Shown here in pieces: positions 38,436-48,199 of a DNA stretch of 64,000 nucleotides. The translations under genes were made by a program, and so were the position numbers. The stretch's first letter is position 1; each line of letters begins with the position of its first letter. Source of the DNA: Nitratireductor sp. B36 (GTDB taxonomy: Bacteria; Pseudomonadota; Alphaproteobacteria; Rhizobiales; Rhizobiaceae); contig NZ_JACKZY010000001.1 of NCBI RefSeq assembly GCF_020833685.1, positions 1,252,578 to 1,316,577 on the forward strand, given 5' to 3'. The notes under the pieces were generated by a model that had not been told where the DNA came from, searched no databases, and was given only the letters and a program-made list of their open reading frames with translations.

Positions 38436-41102
38436 TCAGTAACGATGCCTGTTTAACCGGCGTGCCGTCAGCGCATCCACTTCGCGGCGCACAGCCTTGA
38501 GGCGATCATGGATCTCATCGAAGCGTTCGCTGCCTTCATCTTGGTCCTCGTCTTCGACACGCTCCCGCGCTTGCTGCGGCATGACACCGAAATCAGCCTG
38601 AAACGGCATGGGAGCCTGCTGCCACATTGAATAGGGCTGCATCATCGGCATTCCCACGACCTGGGGCATCGGTGCCATCATCTGCATCGGCCCGGGAACC
38701 ATCATGCCCGGCTGTATCGCCATCTGCGCTGCCGGCCAAGTCGGTGGGTAAGCCGGGGCGGTTACGGTTTGAAAATTCGATGCGGGTGCCTGCTGGGGCG
38801 GGTGCTGGGCCGCGACATGAGGCACTGGCTGAGGCTGTGCAGCCGGTCTGGCGCGTTTGCGAGGTTGCCCCTGCACCTGCTCGACGAGCTCCGCGCTTTC
38901 ATTGGCATCGAACGCATCGGCAAACGCCTCCTCATTCTCCACCTCATGACTTGCCTGCGCGGTCGTATAGCGTTCGTTCGGTCGCGGACGCCGATCCTGC
39001 AAGTGTTCCTGCGAGACATCGTATCGACGGCTACGTTCTTCAATGTCACGCCGGCGCGTGCCGCCTCGCGGCGGGGTGGGGTCGGGTTCGGGATCGCCTT
39101 CATCGGCATCTCCTCCGTCGGCGTTCCATCGGCCACTGCCGCCGTCACGGTCGCCAGCCTGCCGCTCGGCCATATTTTCACGCAGGCTGCGAATTGCTCC
39201 ACCTGTCGCGCCAAGCCCCACACCGAACATGAAGCCCAGGATCATCCCCGCCATCGCAATCGACGAACGCGAGGGGCCGGTGGGGTCCAGTGGTGGTACG
39301 GCCTGCGAAATCACGCTGACATTCGCTGTGTTCAGGCGCTCCTGCTGGCCGGTTTCACGTGCCCTTAAAAGCAAGGCCTCGTAGACTGATCGCTTGGCGT
39401 TGGCCTCGCGCTCCAGTTCGCGCAGCGTCACGCGCTCCGATTCCAGGTTCCCTTTCTGCACCTTTAGCCGGGCAAGCTGCCCCGATAGATCCTGTTCGAG
39501 TTGGACCGCGCGCTGCAATTCCACCTGATTGGAGGCGACCACACGGCGCAACTCGCGTGCAATCTCATCACGCGCGCCGGCCAGTTCCGCGTCCACGGCC
39601 TGCCGGTCCGGATGGCGCGGGCCGAACCGAACCGCCAGCCGTCCAGCCTGCTGTTTCAGGCTTGCATATTGTGCGAGCAGTTCCGTCATCACGGGTGAGG
39701 CAACCTGCTCCGGCAGAGCGCCGCCCAGCACCGTCTCCACATCCAGCGAGCGTGCTGCAGCCGCGCGCGCATTCAGCTCGGATGTGCGCGCCCGCGCGGC
39801 CGAAAGCTGCTCGTTGAGGCGCAGAATCTCTTCGTCAGTGATCAGGCGCCCCTGGGCATCCACGATGTCGTTCTTGGCCTTGAACTCGGCAACAGCGCGC
39901 TCGGCCTGTTCGACTTCGTCCCGCAGTGACTGGAGCTGATCGGTGATTTCGCGGTTGGCACGGCCTGCTGTCGCCGACTGCAATTCACCATAGGTGGAAA
40001 GGAAGACATCCCGCGTCGTTGTTGCGATCAACGCCGACTTTTCGGCATCTTTGGTGGTGGCGCCGATGGTGATGATAAATGTTTTCGCGTTCCGCCCGAC
40101 ATCCAGGGCCTCGAAGAGATTCTCGACCGCAATCGTATGCCGGGCCGAGCCACCATCCTCATCATTGCCGTTGATCAGCGCCGAGATCAGCGCACGCGGG
40201 CTCAACAGCAGGCTCAGAATACTGCCGCTACCTGAGCCGTTGAATTCCGGATCATCAGCGAGATCGAGCTCATCCACCACCCTGGACAAAACATTGCCTG
40301 AGGTTATGACCGCGACCTGGTTTTCGATGAGTGCCAGCGTTGCGTCGGAAGGCAGGCCGCCGCGCGTCAGGTCGCGTTCAACGATCTGCAGATCACGTGG
40401 ATCAAACAGCAACTGCGTGGCCGCGTAATACATTTTCGGCGTGGAAAGCGCGATCATCACACCAATCACCGCGCCGAGGATTGTCGTCAGAAGAATGAGC
40501 CATTTGGCCCGCAGGATTCCGCCGATCACCTCAACGGGATCAATCAGCGGCCGCCACACCTGCTCGTCGGAGTTCGGTCGCTGCGCACCGGGGGTCGGCC
40601 GGCGATGCTTTTTCGTGTGATCAGGCTCTTCATCGCTGAAGGTTACGCGTTGCGTGGTCCCCCTTCCCTCCGGACGACGCGCGCGCTCAGCCCGCTGCGT
40701 TTTCTGAGGGGAAGATCCAACCTCGGGCAACGGGAAAAGCCGGCCGATCAGCCGCTCGCGCAAGGGCGGCTTGCCGGCATGTGTCGCTTCAGGCCGTATG
40801 GCGGGCTGCCGTTGCGTTTCCGCGCGCCTCGCCAATTCAGGGTCCGTTACATCTCTTTTGGCTTCCGCCCGCCGAAGATAGGCGTCCGCCGAAGATGCTC
40901 TTTCCCGTCGGGTATCCTGAGCGTCGCGCTCCTCTTGTGCGCGCGAGAGCAGCGATCCTCCGCCGCGATCCTTGCGCACCGAGCTCTGCTGTTGGCGGGG
41001 CAGCTCCGGAAGCTCCTCCTCCGGTGCCCGTATTGACAGCAGTGAACGCACCTGTCCGCCGCTCCGAGGCCTTTTCTTGCTTGGATTGTCGGCGTCGAAC
41101 AT
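38436..41102 (-). CDS. Wzz/GumC-type polysaccharide co-polymerase without kinase domain
   Basis: This is an 888-residue inner-membrane protein. About 185 charged, disordered residues lead to a first membrane helix (WLILLTTILGAVIGVMIAL, about 200-225). A large periplasmic region with coiled-coil stretches follows (about 380-600; QSLRDEVEQAERAVAEFKAK). Then comes the GNVR-like/Wzz end VSQAVPPLDPTGPSRSSI and a second helix (about 620-645). The cytoplasmic tail of about 230 residues is charged and then rich in Pro, Met and Gln. Such proteins set chain length in exopolysaccharide export. The Walker motifs of the ExoP/Wzc tyrosine kinase are absent, so the tail is unusual. It is divergent from the flippase gene and begins the surface-polysaccharide region. 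Confidence 0.85.
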   Translation of the reverse strand: MFDADNPSKKRPRSGGQVRSLLSIRAPEEELPELPRQQQSSVRKDRGGGSLLSRAQEERDAQDTRRERASSADAYLRRAEAKRDVTDPELARRAETQRQPAIRPEATHAGKPPLRERLIGRLFPLPEVGSSPQKTQRAERARRPEGRGTTQRVTFSDEEPDHTKKHRRPTPGAQRPNSDEQVWRPLIDPVEVIGGILRAKWLILLTTILGAVIGVMIALSTPKMYYAATQLLFDPRDLQIVERDLTRGGLPSDATLALIENQVAVITSGNVLSRVVDELDLADDPEFNGSGSGSILSLLLSPRALISALINGNDEDGGSARHTIAVENLFEALDVGRNAKTFIITIGATTKDAEKSALIATTTRDVFLSTYGELQSATAGRANREITDQLQSLRDEVEQAERAVAEFKAKNDIVDAQGRLITDEEILRLNEQLSAARARTSELNARAAAARSLDVETVLGGALPEQVASPVMTELLAQYASLKQQAGRLAVRFGPRHPDRQAVDAELAGARDEIARELRRVVASNQVELQRAVQLEQDLSGQLARLKVQKGNLESERVTLRELEREANAKRSVYEALLLRARETGQQERLNTANVSVISQAVPPLDPTGPSRSSIAMAGMILGFMFGVGLGATGGAIRSLRENMAERQAGDRDGGSGRWNADGGDADEGDPEPDPTPPRGGTRRRDIEERSRRYDVSQEHLQDRRPRPNERYTTAQASHEVENEEAFADAFDANESAELVEQVQGQPRKRARPAAQPQPVPHVAAQHPPQQAPASNFQTVTAPAYPPTWPAAQMAIQPGMMVPGPMQMMAPMPQVVGMPMMQPYSMWQQAPMPFQADFGVMPQQARERVEDEDQDEGSERFDEIHDRLKAVRREVDALTARRLNRHRY

Positions 41103-41270
41103 TGTACGCGCAGCTCTCGCTCATGAACGGGAAGCGGGCGCATAAGCCCGCGATTATGTTAACTCAAGCTAAAGAGGCACGGGTAACAAAGAGTTAACGG
41201 TAAGCATTTCGAAACAGGTTTTTTGCCGGCGTGGGAATTTGCGGAACAGCGCATTAAGTTTTGTCGGATA

Positions 41271-42575
41271 GTGTCGCCGCAAACCGCTTATCGAAACCAG
41301 GCGATCCGGGGTCTTCTCATTTCGTTCCGTGACATCATATCCAGTCAGCGACAGGTGCTGCGCGACTATCTTGCGGCCGTCAGCGGGTCGGCCGGGCGGT
41401 TGGTCTTTTCTCTCGCCTATTTCGTCATTCTGGCTAACAGCCTGACGATTGCCGATTTCGGGTTGTTTGCGACAGCCTCCGCCGCCGGTGTGATGGTCGG
41501 GCGGCTGCTCGCGCTCGGCTTCACCGCCACGCTTTATCGGATCGCCACGGTGAAGCCTCGGCTTCTGGGAACCTATGCCGCCGGCTTCCTTGTCCTGGCC
41601 CTTGCCTCGCTGCCGCTGATCGCGCTCGCCAGCACCGTTCTGTATCTGGTGTTTTTCGCAGGTGACTTGCGGGTGCTTCCTTTCGCCCTCGTCATCGTTT
41701 CCGAGGCGGTCGCCTGGCGTCTGACAGAGACCGTGATCGTCGTCAACAATGGTCTCAATCGCTTCGGTCGGGCTGCAACGATCCTCATCGTCAGCATAGC
41801 CATCCGCGCGCTTGCGGCCTTTGTGTTTACGTTTCACACCAGCCAAGACTTGTTGAACTGGACCGTGTTCTACCTGGTTGCCAACATTGCCGCACTCATC
41901 TTTGCCTTGTTGTTCTATTGCCCCCGGCAACGCCTGCGGCTGCAAACCTCGCTCTATCTGCGCCGGCTCCCCGACGCACTTTACGTCGCCGGAGCGGAGG
42001 TGCTTTTCTATCTCCAGATGGAGCTCGACAAGCTCCTCGTTCTGGCCCTTGGAAATCCCACACTAGCGGGCATCTACGCGATCATCATGCGGCTGGTCGA
42101 TCTTACCGCGATCCCGATCCGCTCCTTCTCCATGCTGCTCGTGCAGCGCATGATGCGGTCCCCTGAAATGCTCAGGAGCTGGGCGCTGCGTCTGGGGATC
42201 GAAGGTGGGGTTTTCGCCGTTTCGGTGCTTGCGCTGGCGACCATGGCGACCATCCTCGCCTTCTATCCGACCCTGCTCGGCAGCAATGTGGCGGAGGCCG
42301 CTCCCCTGGTCATCCTGGCGCTGGCTGTTCCCGGCCTGCGAAACCTGACCGAATATCAGGCAGATCTTCTTTTCGCCCGCGGTCAGACTTTCCTGCGGGC
42401 GGTCAATCTCGGCGTGCTCGCCGCTGCCAAGGCCGCCCTCCTCTCGCTGGTGCTGAAGTCATTCACCGAAACCAGCGACATCATCCTGTCGCTGAATGCC
42501 GTTTTTGCCGTACTCTACCTGTTGTCGATGGTGCTGACCTATCGCGCGCTCGCCATGCCGGCGAAACGGGTGTGA
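41271..42575 (+). CDS. Polysaccharide flippase (MOP superfamily, Wzx-like)
   Basis: The protein has about twelve hydrophobic helices starting at SGSAGRLVFSLAYFVILANSLTIADFG, the layout of Wzx/O-antigen flippases that move lipid-linked sugar units across the inner membrane. It lies inside a polysaccharide gene cluster. The start is uncertain: no ATG occurs in frame before the first helix. GTG 41271 (434 residues) is my choice; TTG 41223 would add 16 residues. A start nearer residue 20 at another non-ATG codon is possible. It converges on the glycosyltransferase at 42582 (6 bp between stops). Confidence 0.82.
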   Translation: MSPQTAYRNQAIRGLLISFRDIISSQRQVLRDYLAAVSGSAGRLVFSLAYFVILANSLTIADFGLFATASAAGVMVGRLLALGFTATLYRIATVKPRLLGTYAAGFLVLALASLPLIALASTVLYLVFFAGDLRVLPFALVIVSEAVAWRLTETVIVVNNGLNRFGRAATILIVSIAIRALAAFVFTFHTSQDLLNWTVFYLVANIAALIFALLFYCPRQRLRLQTSLYLRRLPDALYVAGAEVLFYLQMELDKLLVLALGNPTLAGIYAIIMRLVDLTAIPIRSFSMLLVQRMMRSPEMLRSWALRLGIEGGVFAVSVLALATMATILAFYPTLLGSNVAEAAPLVILALAVPGLRNLTEYQADLLFARGQTFLRAVNLGVLAAAKAALLSLVLKSFTETSDIILSLNAVFAVLYLLSMVLTYRALAMPAKRV

Positions 42576-42581
42576 ACCCCG

Positions 42582-43454
42582 TCAGCGGATCATCCGGCGC
42601 AGTGGCTCCAGATCGGTCTCGATGAATGACTGGATGCCAATGGCCACCTGGTGGGCTTCCATTTCGGCGATGAGTTTTTCCAGACCACCTGTGTCGAGCT
42701 CATGGCCGAACCAGAGAACATGACAGAACGCCCGGTCGTCGTGAAAGTGCCCGCGACCTGCAAGCACCTCGTCCACATAACGACCGTAGAGTATGCACTC
42801 GGAGAAACGCCGATCTGCAGCCACCGCGCGGATCCAGGGTTTTTCGTGCAAGGTCTCGATATGACGCAGCATGCCGACCACGCTGTCACGCCGCCACGAG
42901 ATCAGCGTTGTGATATAGTCGTGCTCTGTTTCCTGCCCTGCAGGCAAACCAAGCGCCTGCCCGGCATTTGCCGACCATTGGCGATGACCGAGATCGACCA
43001 GCGCATTCATCCCGCCATCGCGGCGGTAGAGCCGCACCTTCTCTCCCTGCCAGAATGCGCTGCAATGGAAAGGTTTCAGGAACACGACATCGGAATCGCA
43101 GTAGACCAAAACCTCTTGCTCCGCCTTTTCGGCAAAGGCGATCCGCCGCAATTGCTGCACGTGCCAGCCGCGCAGGGGCGCCAGCCGTGTGCTCAACCAT
43201 ATGTGCCGTCTGAAGAACACGGTGGGGTCGCGCACCGCATGGAGCCAGGCAGGGAGAAGATCGCGCTCATCCACCACCACGCGCCGTTCTGATTCCAGAA
43301 TCCGAAAGCGCTCGACATCGTGCCCTGCCACCAGAAGATAATGCCGGTCATATCCGGTCACAAAGCGATCCATCGATTCGCAAAGTAGCCGGCAACGCTC
43401 GAAGTCGCCCGCATAGCTTGGCGTCACGATCGCAGCGCTGTGCCCCACGGTCAT
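42582..43454 (-). CDS. DUF6492-like glycosyltransferase-type protein
   Basis: The 290-residue soluble protein begins SAAIVTPSYAGDFERCRLLCESMDRF, as in GT-A glycosyltransferases, and carries the likely metal-binding CDSDVVFLKP near residue 120. It resembles the DUF6492 group often found in rhizobial polysaccharide loci. ATG 43454 follows GGCGGAGCATAACC and lies 2 bp after the stop of the WecG-like gene; a longer open frame upstream would overlap that gene deeply. It is the third gene of a tightly packed operon. Donor and acceptor are unknown. Confidence 0.82.
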   Translation of the reverse strand: MTVGHSAAIVTPSYAGDFERCRLLCESMDRFVTGYDRHYLLVAGHDVERFRILESERRVVVDERDLLPAWLHAVRDPTVFFRRHIWLSTRLAPLRGWHVQQLRRIAFAEKAEQEVLVYCDSDVVFLKPFHCSAFWQGEKVRLYRRDGGMNALVDLGHRQWSANAGQALGLPAGQETEHDYITTLISWRRDSVVGMLRHIETLHEKPWIRAVAADRRFSECILYGRYVDEVLAGRGHFHDDRAFCHVLWFGHELDTGGLEKLIAEMEAHQVAIGIQSFIETDLEPLRRMIR

Positions 43455-43456
43455 GG

Positions 43457-44239
43457 TTATGCTCCGCCCCGCTTGCCCCGGAATTTCTGCCGGAAAACCC
43501 TGAGAAGAAAGATGGGATTGCCCACCACATAGCGGCGCCAGAGACGGCGTGGCTCCAACCCCAGACGAAAGAGCCATTCCAGCCTCAATCGCCGCATCCA
43601 GAGCGGTGCCCTCGGCACCGCGCCGCTCAGAAAATCAAACAGAGCGCCCACGGCGATCGGCACCTTGCAATGCTCGGGGCCGAGATGATCGGCAATCCAG
43701 AACTCCTGACGCGGCACACCCATGGCGACGAGCAGCACGTCGGGTCGCATCTCTTTCAATCTGTCAAGAATGACCTCTTCCTGCTCGGCGTTGAAATAGC
43801 CATCGTGCAGAAAGATGAAGTCATGCTGTGGCGCCTGCTCAGACAGTTTCTCGACAGCCGCGAGCGCGTTTTCACGCCGCGCACCGAGCAAGGCGACCGT
43901 CAGCTTGTCCTTTTGGGCGCGGAAAAATGCAGGAACGAAATCAGTGCCGTTGAGATTGTCGGGAAACGGCTCGCCGAAAAGAATTCTTGAGGCCAGATCG
44001 ACACCAATGCCATCGGCCAACACGAGAAACCTAGGCAGGATCCCGCGAAAACGCGTGTCTGCGATAGCCACATTCGCATTGTGTGCGTTGAGAAACGTGA
44101 CGGGTGTGAACTGACAGGTCGCAATGTTCTCCGACAGCAATGCCATCGCGCCATCCCGGCCGATGACTGTCACCGACGTACCAAGTATGTCGCGTCGCGG
44201 CAGCGTTGCGTGTGCAGTGTTTGAAGTTGCCACATTCAT
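43457..44239 (-). CDS. WecG/TagA/CpsF family glycosyltransferase
   Basis: This 260-residue GT26-family protein has the marks VTFLNAHNANVAIADT, VLADGIGVDLASRILFG and LVAMGVPRQEFWIADHL, with the family ending AVPRAPLWMRRLRLEWLFRLGLEPRRLWRRY. GT26 enzymes add N-acetylmannosamine(uronate) or related sugars to lipid-linked intermediates at the cytoplasmic membrane face. The start overlaps the stop of the upstream glycosyltransferase by 4 bp (ATGA) and the stop lies 2 bp before the next gene, a strongly coupled operon. Confidence 0.93.
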   Translation of the reverse strand: MNVATSNTAHATLPRRDILGTSVTVIGRDGAMALLSENIATCQFTPVTFLNAHNANVAIADTRFRGILPRFLVLADGIGVDLASRILFGEPFPDNLNGTDFVPAFFRAQKDKLTVALLGARRENALAAVEKLSEQAPQHDFIFLHDGYFNAEQEEVILDRLKEMRPDVLLVAMGVPRQEFWIADHLGPEHCKVPIAVGALFDFLSGAVPRAPLWMRRLRLEWLFRLGLEPRRLWRRYVVGNPIFLLRVFRQKFRGKRGGA

Positions 44240-45411
44240 GCGGCTGCATCCCGCCTGCTGAAGCCGGCCTCATCAAGCCCATGAAGAATAGCTGTGTCGA
44301 GTGCTTTGCGCTGGGCCTCGTAGAATTTTCGCCCGTCCAGATCGACCGGATCCCTGGCCGCGCGCAGCAGAGCTTCCGCGAAGGTGCGGGGATCATCAGC
44401 CACAATACAGTTCTGCGGTTTATACGATATGCCTCGCAGCGCGCTCTGTGTCGCGACACTTGGCAAGCCGAGCTCGAACGTTTCGATGGTCTTGAGCTGG
44501 ACCCCCGTGCCGGCGCGGCTGATCAAAGGCACCACCTTGCCGCTGCGTACGAATTCCACCGCGTCGGGGACACGCCCGACAAACGACACCCGCTTGTGTC
44601 TCTGCGCGAGATCTGCCGGTGCATCGCCCGCCACGGCGATGCGAAAGCTTTCGGGGAGATGCGGCACCACCTCTTTAAGGAACCAGTCGAGGCCGATCCG
44701 GTTCGGCGCCCAGCTCCAGGTGCCGATCAATGCGGCGTCATAACGCGTCTTGCGCGGCCCCGCGGAGACGCCCGCCGGTCCATGGGCCACCAGCGGCAGC
44801 ACCGCCGAGCGTTTGTCACCGGACACGCCCAGAAGCTGGCGATCATCTTCCGACAGCGTGAAGACGAACCGCGCCTGGGCACAAAGTTCTGCTTCCAGCG
44901 TTTTGAGAAGGCGCGCCTCACGTCGAAACATGAAACCTCCAACGAAGCCCTGCGCGGCGGCCGCACTTTGCTGCGCGGAGAGGTGCTCCACATTGTGCGC
45001 CACATAAATGGACGGCAGCTCGGCAAAGATCTGACGAAACGCTCCGGCAAACTGGACGGAGTTGAAAATCACCCCATCGACCGTCCCAAGCTTGTCCAAC
45101 GCTGCGCGGATATCTCCGGGTGAGGCGAGCAGCATCTTGGCGGACGAAAACGTCATGCCTCTCATTATCGCTTTGACGAGCCAGCCGAGCTTGGTCAATC
45201 CACTGGCGGCTTCCGTGCGCGGGTCCAGTTCTCCAAGCACCAATGATTCTTCGGTCGTGGCATGATCCGCACGTCCTTGCCACGCAAATCCCATCACCGA
45301 GATCCGGCAGCCAGCGCGCGCGAGTGCATCGAGAATGGCCGCGTTGGCAATCTCATATCCGCTTTTGGGTGTTCCGTCGGGAACGATGGATGTCGCAAAG
45401 ACCAGATGCAT
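44236..45411 (-). CDS. GT-B fold glycosyltransferase (family 4-like)
   Basis: The 391-residue protein has an N-terminal acceptor half (LVFATSIVPDGTPKSGYEIANAAILDAL, then SIYVAHNVEHLSAQQSA) and a donor half with LIGTWSWAPNRIGLDWFLKEVVPHL and RAGTGVQLKTIETFELGLPSVATQ, the usual nucleotide-sugar site of GT4-type enzymes. It probably adds a sugar in repeat-unit assembly. It leads a three-gene operon and is transcribed divergently from the GT2 gene across 183 bp. Confidence 0.9.
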   Translation of the reverse strand: MHLVFATSIVPDGTPKSGYEIANAAILDALARAGCRISVMGFAWQGRADHATTEESLVLGELDPRTEAASGLTKLGWLVKAIMRGMTFSSAKMLLASPGDIRAALDKLGTVDGVIFNSVQFAGAFRQIFAELPSIYVAHNVEHLSAQQSAAAAQGFVGGFMFRREARLLKTLEAELCAQARFVFTLSEDDRQLLGVSGDKRSAVLPLVAHGPAGVSAGPRKTRYDAALIGTWSWAPNRIGLDWFLKEVVPHLPESFRIAVAGDAPADLAQRHKRVSFVGRVPDAVEFVRSGKVVPLISRAGTGVQLKTIETFELGLPSVATQSALRGISYKPQNCIVADDPRTFAEALLRAARDPVDLDGRKFYEAQRKALDTAILHGLDEAGFSRRDAAA

Positions 45412-45594
45412 GCACTATTCCTGTTTGGGACTTTTTTTTCAAAGAGCAATGAACTCTTGATTAAGGAATGGCGACGCCAATCGATTTTCGCTGGCAAATC
45501 AACAGTTCCACACCGCAAAAACCCGCCGTATTTAACGCCGCCTTAATTGCCTCGACCGCTTATAGAGCACGAATCAGCAGCGCGTGGCGGGATT

Positions 45595-46593
45595 GTGACG
45601 CAGGAAAAAACAGGCAGAGCGGTTTCAATCGTAGCGCGTACGCCCTCGCTTGACGCGCAATCCCTAGCGTGTGTCATCACCGTACCCACCTTCAAGCGAC
45701 CGGACCAGCTTCTGAACACGCTTCACTCGCTGGCCTCGCAAGCAACGGAGCGCCCGTTCGCCGTGATTGTCATGGAGAATGAGGCAGAGGAACGAGCCGG
45801 AGCCAACGCCGCCGCACCGCTTTTTGCCGATGGAACCTTCGAAGGCCTCGTGATTATCGCCCATGAACGGGGAAATTGCTGCGCCTACAATGCCGGCTGG
45901 GAAACGGCCCTCACCGAATTCCCGAACTTCCGTTATCTCGCCGTTATAGACGACGACGAACTGGCATCCCCGCACTGGCTGGAAAATCTCTGTTCCACGG
46001 CCGAGCGCTTCGAGGCCGATATCGTTGGCGGCCCTCAGGTGCCCGTCTTCGCAAAGCCCGCGCATGAACGCTGGGCGACGCACCCGGTCTTTGCCCCGCC
46101 CTATGATAAAACCGGCCCTGTTCCCGCACTTTTCTCATCGGGCAATCTGCTCCTCTCACGGCGGGTTCTGGAGGCGATGCCGCGCCCCTTTCTCGATCTT
46201 CGGTTCAACTTCATGGGCGGGGGCGATTCGGATTTCCTGAGCCGCGCCAGTCAGAAGGGCTTCCGCCTCGCCTGGTCGGCGGAGGCCGAGACACAGGAGA
46301 TCGTGCCCGCGCGCCGCGTCGAACGGGACTGGATCCGCGCCCGGGCGCTGCGCAATGGCGTCATCTCCACGCTTGTCGAGAAGAAGAAGCGGCGAGATCA
46401 GAGTTTTGGCAAGCTACTTGTGTTTGCAAAGAGCCTTGCGCTGCTTGCCGCCTCGCCGTTTCGCGGCGCGCTTCGCCTTGCCGCCACTGGCTCCGTCTCC
46501 ACAGCCATGTATCCGGTCTATGTGGGGCTCGGCCGCGTCATGGCCGAATTCGGCTACGCCAACGAACAATACCGCGAGCCGGAAAAGAATTAG
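45595..46593 (+). CDS. Family 2 glycosyltransferase
   Basis: This 332-residue GT-A enzyme begins LACVITVPTFKRPDQLLNTLHSLASQ and carries the metal-binding acidic cluster YLAVIDDDELASPHWLE and acceptor-side FMGGGDSDFLSRASQKG. A hydrophobic C-terminal stretch (SLALLAASPFRGALRLAA) could associate with the membrane. GTG 45595 after GCGGGATT is preferred over a TTG 16 codons upstream, which lies in a likely promoter region. It completes the polysaccharide cluster. Confidence 0.88.
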   Translation: MTQEKTGRAVSIVARTPSLDAQSLACVITVPTFKRPDQLLNTLHSLASQATERPFAVIVMENEAEERAGANAAAPLFADGTFEGLVIIAHERGNCCAYNAGWETALTEFPNFRYLAVIDDDELASPHWLENLCSTAERFEADIVGGPQVPVFAKPAHERWATHPVFAPPYDKTGPVPALFSSGNLLLSRRVLEAMPRPFLDLRFNFMGGGDSDFLSRASQKGFRLAWSAEAETQEIVPARRVERDWIRARALRNGVISTLVEKKKRRDQSFGKLLVFAKSLALLAASPFRGALRLAATGSVSTAMYPVYVGLGRVMAEFGYANEQYREPEKN

Positions 46594-46677
46594 CCCCGCA
46601 GACGGTCGACTTCCCGCCGCCGATTGTGTATCGCTCCCCTCCCCCAATCGATCCACACTCCGGCAAGGACAATCCCC

Positions 46678-47937
46678 ATGCGAGCGCTCAGCGGCGGCAT
46701 CGACTTCGGCACGTCGAATTCCACAGTCGGCTTCATGGAGAACGGCGCACCCCGCCTCATTGCGCTCGAAGCGGGCGAGGTCACCATGCCGAGCGCCGTG
46801 TTTTTCAGTTTTGAGGATGACCGCACCTATTTCGGGCGCGGCGCCGTCAGCCGTTATACCGAGAATGTGGAGGGGCGCCTCCTGCGCGCGCTCAAGAGCG
46901 TTCTGGGTTCATCCCTCATCCATGAAAAAACGCGAATTAAAGCCCATTCCATCGCGTTTTCCGACATTATCGGTTCGTTTCTGCATTTCCTGAAAGAAAA
47001 TCTCGAAAACCATCTCGGGGGTCCGGTCGACAACATCGTGCTTGGACGCCCGGTGCAGTTTGTCGATGACAATCCGCAAGCCGACAGGCGCGCGCAGGAC
47101 GAGCTGGAGAAAGCCGCGCAACGCCGCGGCTTCGCCCATATCGAGTTTCAGTTCGAGCCGATTGCAGCCGCCCTCGATTATGAGCAGCAGGTTGACCGCG
47201 AAGAACTCGCGCTCATCGTCGATATCGGCGGCGGTACGTCCGACTTTTCCATTGTCCGCGTTTCCTCCGACCGTGCGAAACTGGCGGACCGCAAGGACGA
47301 TATTCTCGCTAACCATGGTGTGCATATCGGCGGTACGGATTTCGACCGGCTTTTGAGCCTCTCCCGGCTGATGCCGGAATTCGGCTACCGCACGCAGACA
47401 AAAGACGGCAAGCGCTTTCTGCCGGCTGGCTATTTCAACGATCTGGCCACCTGGCAGCGCATTCACATGCTCTACACCAACCGCGCCATGACGGATTTGA
47501 AACAGATCCGCTATGAGGCTGCCCAACCCGAGCTTGTCGAGCGGATGATCGACGTGGTCGCCAACCGGCAGGGTCATGCGGCGGTCGGCGCGGTGGAACG
47601 GGCAAAGATTGCGCTCACGGACGAAACCGAAAGCGCCATCAAGCTTCCGCTTACCGACGAGACGCTCGACCTGCCGGTCACACGCGACCAGTTGAACGAT
47701 GCCATTTCAGCCACGGTCGACCGCGTTCAGAATGCCGTTTCGGAAACGCTCGCCCTTGCCCGCATAGCCCCCGAACAGATCACCGCCCTCTTCCTCACCG
47801 GTGGTTCCTCTGCCATCCCGCTCCTGCGCGAGAATGTCCTGCGCATGCTGCCCGCGGCAACCGTCGTCGAAGGCGATATGTTCGGCTCCGTTGGACGCGG
47901 CCTTGCACTGGACGCAGGCCGCAGGTTCGGCACCTAG
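46678..47937 (+). CDS. Hsp70-like protein (YegD type), ATPase domain only
   Basis: The 419-residue protein has the actin/Hsp70 ATPase motifs: phosphate 1 GIDFGTSNSTVGF at residues 6-18, phosphate 2 LIVDIGGGTSDFSIVRV near 180 and adenosine ALFLTGGSSAIPLLRE near 373. There is no peptide-binding domain or lid, as in E. coli YegD, so it is not a classical DnaK; its client, if any, is unknown. ATG 46678 follows AAGGACAATCCCC; an upstream frame is not supported. Its TAG stop (47935-47937) is part of the CTAG that flanks the palindromic element on both sides, so the element inserted exactly at the gene end. Confidence 0.9.
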   Translation: MRALSGGIDFGTSNSTVGFMENGAPRLIALEAGEVTMPSAVFFSFEDDRTYFGRGAVSRYTENVEGRLLRALKSVLGSSLIHEKTRIKAHSIAFSDIIGSFLHFLKENLENHLGGPVDNIVLGRPVQFVDDNPQADRRAQDELEKAAQRRGFAHIEFQFEPIAAALDYEQQVDREELALIVDIGGGTSDFSIVRVSSDRAKLADRKDDILANHGVHIGGTDFDRLLSLSRLMPEFGYRTQTKDGKRFLPAGYFNDLATWQRIHMLYTNRAMTDLKQIRYEAAQPELVERMIDVVANRQGHAAVGAVERAKIALTDETESAIKLPLTDETLDLPVTRDQLNDAISATVDRVQNAVSETLALARIAPEQITALFLTGGSSAIPLLRENVLRMLPAATVVEGDMFGSVGRGLALDAGRRFGT

Positions 47938-48199
47938 GGTCAGGACCCATTAATATGGCCGCAATGGCGATCGATAGACCAAGAGATGCAAGGAGAAGCC
48001 CGCAGAGCGGGGTCCTCCCCCCGGTCAAGGGGTTTGACGCAGCAGGTCGCCGGTCTATCGAACGTCCTTCGGATCGGCCTGATTTGCACGGCCTACTTTG
48101 TCGCAAGACCTTGAAAGACATGAAGTCTTCCTGCGGCCCTGCTTCGCGTATCCGCACAAATCAGGCCGACCATTGCGGCCATATTAATGGGTCCTGACC
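47938..48199. mobile_element. 262-bp MITE-like palindromic element with 30-bp perfect ends
   Basis: The ends 47938-47967 and 48170-48199 are exact inverted copies starting GGTCAGGACCCATTAATATG, flanked on both sides by CTAG (47934-47937 and 48200-48203), the form of a 4-bp target duplication as made by IS5-group enzymes. Inside are two further stems: CGATAGACC/GGTCTATCG (47972-48060) and GGCCTGATTTG/CAAATCAGGCC (48076-48167). The whole would fold as a three-way junction. It has no gene. It depends on a transposase elsewhere (inference). Confidence 0.88.

Noticed and set aside
38301-46600. Horizontally acquired island for the polysaccharide genes
   Set aside because: Base composition looks like the neighbours, no integrase or tRNA boundary is present, and gene spacing is regular.
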